Source: Bacteroidales bacterium UBA3843 (GTDB lineage: Bacteria; Bacteroidota; Bacteroidia; Bacteroidales; Paludibacteraceae). From it: a stretch of DNA of 25,595 nucleotides. The stretch covers positions 121,207-146,801 of the forward strand of contig DGHR01000005.1 of assembly GCA_002392745.1 (NCBI GenBank). Reading direction: 5' to 3'. This document shows positions 21,041 to 25,595 of the stretch, in pieces. Each line of letters starts with the position of its first letter. The first letter of the stretch is position 1. The notes under the pieces are model-generated. The model ran no database searches and was not told the DNA's origin. It was given only the letters and a program-made list of their open reading frames with translations. Position numbers and translations under genes: made by a program.

Positions 21041-22099
21041 ATGAAAAAGGAAAAACAATCTGTAGAAAGTACTCCGCAGGACGCTCAGCCCAAGCGGATT
21101 GTCATTAATGTAGAACGCTACCAAAACCTGATAGAGGCCTTGGAAGACCGCGTGAAAGTCCGGCGTATAGCTGCCAGCATCTTCTGTATAGGGATTCTGC
21201 TATTTACCGCACTGACCGTGATCATGCTCAGCCTCAAGTCCTTTTTCCCCTACAGCGACATCAGCACATCCGCATTCGGCACCACCACTATTACCAACGA
21301 GCAGAAGCAGGTGTCGTATTTCCTGTTCAACACCGCGGACCTATGGGCCAATTCCGGCATTTATGTCAAGAAGGGGGACGTCATCTCTATCCATTCCTCC
21401 GGTTCCGCCAATACGGCTATTCACCATATTGACGAAGCCTCGCGCGACAATACACAACCGCACGACAGAAACTTCGGCCCCTTAGGAGAAATCAAAGACG
21501 CAGAAAGCAAGCGTGACAAACTGCGCAGCCAATTCCGTATCTTCCCCAATTATCCGCAGAGTGCGCTGGTCATGCAAGTCAGCAAAGAGACCAACCGAGA
21601 CTCGCTGCGCAATACGCCGCGCGAAGGCAATTCACATAATTTCTATTACATCGGAGCGCAGCGTGATAACATCCATATCGTAGAAGACGGCGTGCTCCTT
21701 TTCGCCATCAATGATATCGTGCTGGATACCGTCACCATCCTGAAAATGATGATAGAGAACATCAAGACGATGGCCGAGTTATCCCACGACACTGCTTTAC
21801 AACAGCTATACGCATCCGTCCGCAAAGCGCCGCATGTGCCGTTTATCCGCGAGCAGATTAAGAGATTCATAGCGAGCGGTCATGGGGCTACCTATGACGA
21901 ATACATGCAAAAAGACAGCACGTTGCAGTTCGGCGGGTACGAATCCTCCAAATACGAAACGACGAAATGTCCACACCTATCGGAGATGGATTATTATTAC
22001 GACCACGGCTATAAGAACGCATGGTATGATGACAATATCGGCTCCTTCCTGATTGTAATAGAAACCGAGAACAGAAACCGCTTGAGCCATGGAGAATAA
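21041..22099 (+). CDS. Membrane-anchored protein with LecA-like domain (paralogue 1)
   Basis: A 352-aa protein with a cytoplasmic N-terminus, one membrane segment (about 43-66, AASIFCIGILLFTALTVIML) and an extracytoplasmic domain. Pieces, in order, resemble the Pseudomonas LecA (PA-IL) lectin fold: NSGIYVKKGDVISIHSSG (about 104-121), SALVMQVS, then GVLLFAIND (about 216-224), and after a long insert YDDNIGSFLIVIE (about 328-340). In LecA the ND and NN-G residues bind calcium and galactose. The insert at about 225-325 is helical. The next gene is a diverged paralogue overlapping by 11 nt. Sugar binding is inferred from motifs only. Confidence 0.75.
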   Translation: MKKEKQSVESTPQDAQPKRIVINVERYQNLIEALEDRVKVRRIAASIFCIGILLFTALTVIMLSLKSFFPYSDISTSAFGTTTITNEQKQVSYFLFNTADLWANSGIYVKKGDVISIHSSGSANTAIHHIDEASRDNTQPHDRNFGPLGEIKDAESKRDKLRSQFRIFPNYPQSALVMQVSKETNRDSLRNTPREGNSHNFYYIGAQRDNIHIVEDGVLLFAINDIVLDTVTILKMMIENIKTMAELSHDTALQQLYASVRKAPHVPFIREQIKRFIASGHGATYDEYMQKDSTLQFGGYESSKYETTKCPHLSEMDYYYDHGYKNAWYDDNIGSFLIVIETENRNRLSHGE

Positions 22100-23177
22100 A
22101 GAGCTGACATCCTATATCCTGCAATCTATTCAGCAGGAAAAGGCGGAACATATCACCATCAATGATGACAGTTTCATCGTGCAATTAAGCGAGCATAATT
22201 CCCGGGGATTCTGGAAGCGAGGTGCACGGCTGGTGGGACTCGTCTTGACATGCGTGGTCGTCATAGCCTTTATCATCTATAGTGCGGTTTTCTATTGCCA
22301 GAACGTGCTGTTCTACAGCGGCGAGTTGAACGTCAACCAGTTTGGCGCGTTCACGCCGAAGAAATCCTACAGCAGCGAATATGCCATGTATCTGTTCAAC
22401 TCCAAAGAGCAGTGGATCAACTCCGGCATACAGGTATTGAAAGGAGACCGGCTTTTTATCGGCGCATCCGGAGCATATCACACGAACTACCGGAAATTGG
22501 TGGACGCCGCGCGCAACAACACTTTGGCGGATACGTTTTGGATTGACCGGGACACCACCGCGCTGAGATGGATTTATACCTCCCATTCCGGCAATCATGC
22601 GTGTCCGGACACCATCAACAGAAAATATACCGGCACGTATTCCGAAAACGGGCAACCATTTATGTTCGGAGACATACTGTTCCAGGTCGTACCCGAGTAT
22701 CAAGTCTCCAATGCGGGGTACGACGAAGACATGGCGCGTATATACAAGATTCCTTCGCCAACAGAAGGCGCGTACAGACCTATTGAAATCCGCCAGAACG
22801 GGACGTTGGCATTTATGGTAAACGACCGGAAACCGGCGAACAATATCGGTCAGATTCTTGTGGCTACGGAGATATTCCGCCATTCGGACAGTTTTTGCGG
22901 GACGACATGGAAAAAGATTTTCTTCAGATGGCTCGATGTGCCCTATTATTACTATAATCTGCTGCGACACGAAAACAGGCATTTTGTAGCCGTATTCGTA
23001 TATTGGTTATCCGCATCGTTGGAGCTGGCATTCTTCTGCCTGCTGGCGTTCTTCCTGCCCATCTGTTTCTATTATTCGGCATACTTGGTCGGTCATCCCA
23101 AAAAAGAATATAACCGACTGAAAAACAAGATAAAAGAGCTGTATCTCCGCTGTCTGTCATATCAAAATAAACACTAA
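22089..23177 (+). CDS. Membrane-anchored protein with LecA-like domain (paralogue 2)
   Basis: A 362-aa protein. The N-terminal membrane segment is at about 48-68, the extracytoplasmic LecA-like domain at about 98-260, and C-terminal membrane segments at about 300-330. Motifs shared with paralogue 1 are YLFNSKEQWINSGIQVLKGD, FIGASG and DAARNNT. The putative calcium loop is compact here: GTLAFMVNDRKPANNIGQIL (about 238-257), so it lacks the paralogue's long insert. The two genes overlap by 11 nt. This is probably a pair forming a membrane complex with the 168-aa and 69-aa proteins. Function is unknown. Confidence 0.75.
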   Translation: MENKELTSYILQSIQQEKAEHITINDDSFIVQLSEHNSRGFWKRGARLVGLVLTCVVVIAFIIYSAVFYCQNVLFYSGELNVNQFGAFTPKKSYSSEYAMYLFNSKEQWINSGIQVLKGDRLFIGASGAYHTNYRKLVDAARNNTLADTFWIDRDTTALRWIYTSHSGNHACPDTINRKYTGTYSENGQPFMFGDILFQVVPEYQVSNAGYDEDMARIYKIPSPTEGAYRPIEIRQNGTLAFMVNDRKPANNIGQILVATEIFRHSDSFCGTTWKKIFFRWLDVPYYYYNLLRHENRHFVAVFVYWLSASLELAFFCLLAFFLPICFYYSAYLVGHPKKEYNRLKNKIKELYLRCLSYQNKH

Positions 23178-23179
23178 TC

Positions 23180-23389
23180 ATGCCTGCTACCGTTCCCTAT
23201 ATATTGATTGCTGTCGCTGCACTGCTGGCAGTGATTGGAATGGTCATCCGCAGAGACTTCAGGAATATCGGCGGTATCTGCGGCGTAGTCGCTATTATTC
23301 TTTTCATCGTGGCCATATGTATCCTTGCTTTTACGGGCACAGCACCGCACATAGTGGATGACCCCAATATGCCGGTATCATACCCCTGA
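23180..23389 (+). CDS. Small two-TM protein, 69 aa
   Basis: A 69-aa hydrophobic protein with two membrane segments (PYILIAVAALLAVIGMVI and GICGVVAIILFIVAICILAF), a short basic loop between them, and an outside tail ending MPVSYP. The start ATG is 2 nt after the paralogue 2 stop. It is the last gene of the cassette, followed by a strong hairpin. It could be a small accessory subunit. Confidence 0.65.
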   Translation: MPATVPYILIAVAALLAVIGMVIRRDFRNIGGICGVVAIILFIVAICILAFTGTAPHIVDDPNMPVSYP

Positions 23390-23434
23390 ATGGGGCACTG
23401 CTGAGACATACCGCGAGCGGAGAAGGAAGCATAC

Positions 23435-23465
23435 AAGAACAACGCCCTTTGTGAGCGTTGTTCTT
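23435..23465. terminator. Bidirectional terminator hairpin
   Basis: AAGAACAACGC (23435-23445) and GCGTTGTTCTT (23455-23465) pair perfectly over 11 bp around a 9-nt loop. It sits between the convergent stops of the 69-aa gene (23389) and the regulator (23467), so it can end both transcripts. T-rich sequence follows on the plus strand. Confidence 0.8.
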
Positions 23466-23466
23466 C

Positions 23467-25248
23467 TTATAATATAGCCATTGTGATGTCTTCGGCTTCG
23501 GCGAGATTGAGTTTCTGACGGACTTGGGTCTTGCGTTGGTAGATGGTTTGGAGACTTTGACGAGTGAGCATGTTGATCTCCTTGGTGGAGAAATCCGCTT
23601 TGAGTAAACAACAGAGTTGAATCTCTTTTTCATTCAGTAACGGGCCATGCTCCTTTGTACTTGGTACTTGGTCACTTTGTCCCTTGTCCCCGTATTTCTG
23701 CACAAGACGTGTATAGAAGCCATCATAAACCAAATCAATGGTTTGGTAAATGCTTGGCCAATCGATGAGGGCATTGGCGGTTTCCTCGTTCAAGGCCATG
23801 AGACGCGCAAGCAGTTGTTGGTTGGCTTCGGTGGGTGTTCCGGCAATCGTTTTGATGACACCCAATTGCTGCAACATCAGTTTGCGTACATCCACCTCCT
23901 TCGTACTTGGAACTTGGTCACTTGGTACTTTGTCACTTGGTATTTTGTCACTTGGTATTTTGTCACTTTGTCCCTTATTTATGATTCCTCTCAGGGTTTC
24001 TATCTCTTCTTCTTTCTCCAAAAGCATACGTTGACGACGGCGGTACAGATAGACGGACAGTAGGATTCCGCCCAAAGTTACAAAGAACAGCATAATTATC
24101 ACAATCATCTGCCGTTGGCGGCTGATGGTCAGGTACAGATTACGTTCACGCAAGTCACGGATAGAACGCTCTTTGGCTTCCGCTACGCGGTAACGCACGT
24201 AGTCCGCCTCCGACCAATGGTTATTGTATTGTACCAACGGGAAACAATGGTACGAACCCTTCTGGGCATATTCCAGCACTTGTCTGTGCGCAAGAAAAGC
24301 CGCTTCGGCTGCCGGGTCAAACTCCGCGCTCTCTTTGTATTTGGCGAACAACTCCTCCACCTCGCGCATATAACGCTCCGCACGCTGTTTGTCACCTTTG
24401 TTCAGCCACAAGCGCGAGAGCGAATAGAGGCTCTCCACCTGCAACCAACTGTCCGCTTGGCGGTATTCTTCCGTCAGATCTTCCAGCATCTTTATTGCAC
24501 GGTCAGTTTGTCCTATTTCGCCTAACAGGTCAGCATAATTACGGCGAACCACATTGACAATAAACGCTGAGTCCGCAGCTTGTGCAATCGCTTTCCCAAA
24601 GCACTTCTCCATCTTGTCATATTCGCCGAGCGAGAAATAGACAATCGCCAACGCATTATACACGCGCTCCACTTCGTCCAGATGAATCGCCTTACCGTTA
24701 TCCAGACCGATGAGCGTCTCCGTGTATTCGCGCACATGTTCGTAATCATAATCGCGCATGGCTATCTCCGCCGACACGCGCAGTACGATCACTTGCCATA
24801 GATGTTCTCCTGATTGTTCCGCTACCTCGTCGGCATATTTCTTTTGCCGTTGCAGCACTTCCTGTGTCCGCGCTTTGTCACCGTTCCACCAGAAATACAT
24901 CGCCTCATCCAATCCGGACAATATCATATGGCGTGCATCTCCGTGCTCTTCTTCCCATTGCGTGCGATAATACTCAGACGCCCAACAAATCATGGAATCC
25001 TCGGACAGCGATTGCATGGAATTGGCATGTAGGTCGCAAATAACGAACCAATACTTAGCCAAATGCTCATCGTCCAACCGTTCAAGACGCTCGACTTGTC
25101 GTATCAGCAACTCTGCGGTATCCCTGCTGCTATATAATAACTCTTCCGCAGTATCAATCCGTTCCCTATCCCTCCGCACACTGCAGCTCACCATGAGGCA
25201 AAGAGCCATTCCAAGAATACTAAACCATCCAAATTTTGCTGTAGCCAT
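23467..25248 (-). CDS. TPR / one-TM / LuxR-type HTH regulator
   Basis: A 593-aa protein. It has a lipoprotein-like signal (lipobox LMVSC, Cys at about 22) and a long TPR-type helical region (about 30-350). A membrane segment lies at about 378-398 (IIMLFFVTLGGILLSVYLYR), with a coiled stretch after it. The C-terminus is a LuxR-type helix-turn-helix (LLNEKEIQLCCLLKADFSTK then EINMLTRQSLQTIYQRKTQV). It is the same class as the 2203-3432 gene. Two low-complexity inserts, SDKIPSDKIPSDKVPSDQVP (about 431-450) and DKGQSDQVPSTKEHG (about 519-533), are coded by repeats. It is convergent with the LecA-like cassette and could regulate it (inference). Confidence 0.88.
   Translation of the reverse strand: MATAKFGWFSILGMALCLMVSCSVRRDRERIDTAEELLYSSRDTAELLIRQVERLERLDDEHLAKYWFVICDLHANSMQSLSEDSMICWASEYYRTQWEEEHGDARHMILSGLDEAMYFWWNGDKARTQEVLQRQKKYADEVAEQSGEHLWQVIVLRVSAEIAMRDYDYEHVREYTETLIGLDNGKAIHLDEVERVYNALAIVYFSLGEYDKMEKCFGKAIAQAADSAFIVNVVRRNYADLLGEIGQTDRAIKMLEDLTEEYRQADSWLQVESLYSLSRLWLNKGDKQRAERYMREVEELFAKYKESAEFDPAAEAAFLAHRQVLEYAQKGSYHCFPLVQYNNHWSEADYVRYRVAEAKERSIRDLRERNLYLTISRQRQMIVIIMLFFVTLGGILLSVYLYRRRQRMLLEKEEEIETLRGIINKGQSDKIPSDKIPSDKVPSDQVPSTKEVDVRKLMLQQLGVIKTIAGTPTEANQQLLARLMALNEETANALIDWPSIYQTIDLVYDGFYTRLVQKYGDKGQSDQVPSTKEHGPLLNEKEIQLCCLLKADFSTKEINMLTRQSLQTIYQRKTQVRQKLNLAEAEDITMAIL
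23647..23987. repeat. TTTGTCACTTGGTA-type repeats in the regulator gene
   Basis: One patch at 23647-23695 (CCTTTGTACTTGGTACTTGG, TCACTTTGTCCC) and a tandem array at about 23899-23987. The array has 15-bp units such as GTCACTTGGTATTTT. They encode pentapeptides SDKIP/SDKVP/SDQVP, so unit changes keep the frame. CCTTCGTACTT (about 23899) is the inverse of the AAGTACGAAGG word seen elsewhere. Confidence 0.85.
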
Positions 25249-25276
25249 TTTCGATGCTATTTTTCAAAAATCGATG

Positions 25277-25308
25277 CAAAATTACTAAAAATTTCCGACA
25301 TGCACAAG
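25277..25308 (-). promoter_or_regulatory. Promoter of the TPR/HTH regulator
   Basis: On the minus strand, CTTG (25308-25305), 20 nt, TAATTTTG (25284-25277). It is about 30 nt upstream of the start codon at 25248. Confidence 0.75.
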
Positions 25309-25401
25309 TTGATATAAGCCTCACACGCCCATATATAAATTTTCTTTTAGTAAGATTGCTTATTTTCAATAAGTTACAAGAGGCAAATATAAATCGCGGA
25401 A

Positions 25402-25434
25402 TTTGGATATAAATGGGTTTTTGTAGTAACTTTG
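25402..25434 (+). promoter_or_regulatory. Promoter of the gene at the window end
   Basis: TTTG (25402-25405), 21 nt, TAACTTTG (25427-25434), reading toward the ATG at 25584. GCAGTCG follows the -7 box, as at the cupin promoter. Confidence 0.75.
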
Positions 25435-25545
25435 CAGTCGCGTTCGGCAAGGAGATTGCGGCATTCGATACCGCTCCGCTTAATCGATAAAGCAACTCCT
25501 GCCTCCGCTCTCCCCACTGCGTGCGATGCACACATCGGGGGCCCC
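25435..25545 (+). repeat. Structured leader element D
   Basis: Starts CAGTCGCGTTCGGCAAGG just after a promoter. It ends with the family hairpin CCCC-A ... GTGC-GAT-GCAC ... C-GGGG (25512-25540) and GCCCC. The hairpin's inner bases differ from elements A-C but still pair. It would be the 5' leader of the gene that begins at 25584. Confidence 0.6.
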
Positions 25546-25583
25546 ATAAAAAGAAACGTTTAACAACTCAAAAAAACACTATT

Positions 25584-25595
25584 ATGACAAAGAAA
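25584..25595 (+). CDS. Start of a gene running out of the window
   Basis: ATGACAAAGAAA (M-T-K-K) after an A-rich leader and the promoter and leader element upstream. Only four codons are in view, so no product can be named. Confidence 0.4.

Overview
The window reads as chromosome of a Bacteroidales bacterium; I cannot narrow it further. Three things support this. Upstream of many genes there are Bacteroidetes-type promoters (TTTG or CTTG, 20-21 nt, TAnnTTTG). There is a complete Bacteroides-aerotolerance (bat) cluster with moxR. There is also a murF-alr fusion gene, an arrangement typical of this phylum. Genes are tightly packed, with many ATGA or similar stop/start overlaps.

Layout. (1) 46-3826, minus strand: a six-gene operon of two tiny lipoproteins (72 and 59 aa), a lipoprotein-anchored TPR/one-TM/HTH regulator, a secreted beta-rich protein, a lipoprotein with a carboxypeptidase-regulatory-like domain, and a radical SAM/SPASM enzyme. 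It looks like an extended version of the poorly understood rSAM/lipoprotein pairing of Bacteroidetes. (2) 3991-4434, minus: an unrecognised 147-aa gene with its own promoter and a leader of 11-bp tandem repeats. (3) 4953-13689, plus: moxR, a DUF58 gene, a BatD-like membrane protein, then batA, batB, batC, batD and batE. A terminator hairpin for this operon lies inside the end of the convergent neighbour. (4) 13703-16379, minus: murF-alr followed by an overlapping FecE/BtuD-type ABC ATPase. The MurF half is strongly shortened and lacks its C-terminal ligase domain. (5) 16926-20274, plus: cupin, NAD(P)H/FMN reductase, alpha/beta hydrolase, DUF1294 protein, a uracil-DNA-glycosylase-superfamily protein and Ogt methyltransferase, closely spaced. 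(6) 20528-23389, plus: a compact four-gene membrane cassette. Two of its proteins are diverged paralogues whose extracytoplasmic part resembles the LecA (PA-IL) lectin fold. I found no match for this cassette in described systems that I know. (7) 23467-25248, minus: a large TPR/TM/LuxR-type HTH regulator. (8) The last bases hold a promoter, a structured leader and the first four codons of another gene.

A second theme is repeats. Several short repeat families (a GC-rich palindrome-like word, a GTACAAAGTACGAAGG-type word, a 16-bp word and 15-bp units) sit in-frame inside otherwise normal genes: rSAM, DUF58, the BatD-like gene, murF, the glycosylase and the TPR regulator. They add low-complexity peptide inserts. 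Heptamer arrays run across the stop codons of two genes. A family of about 100-140-nt structured elements lies ahead of genes, sharing a terminal hairpin with compensating stem differences and a constant A-C mismatch. The two most interesting candidates for undescribed biology are the rSAM/tiny-lipoprotein operon and the LecA-like membrane cassette.
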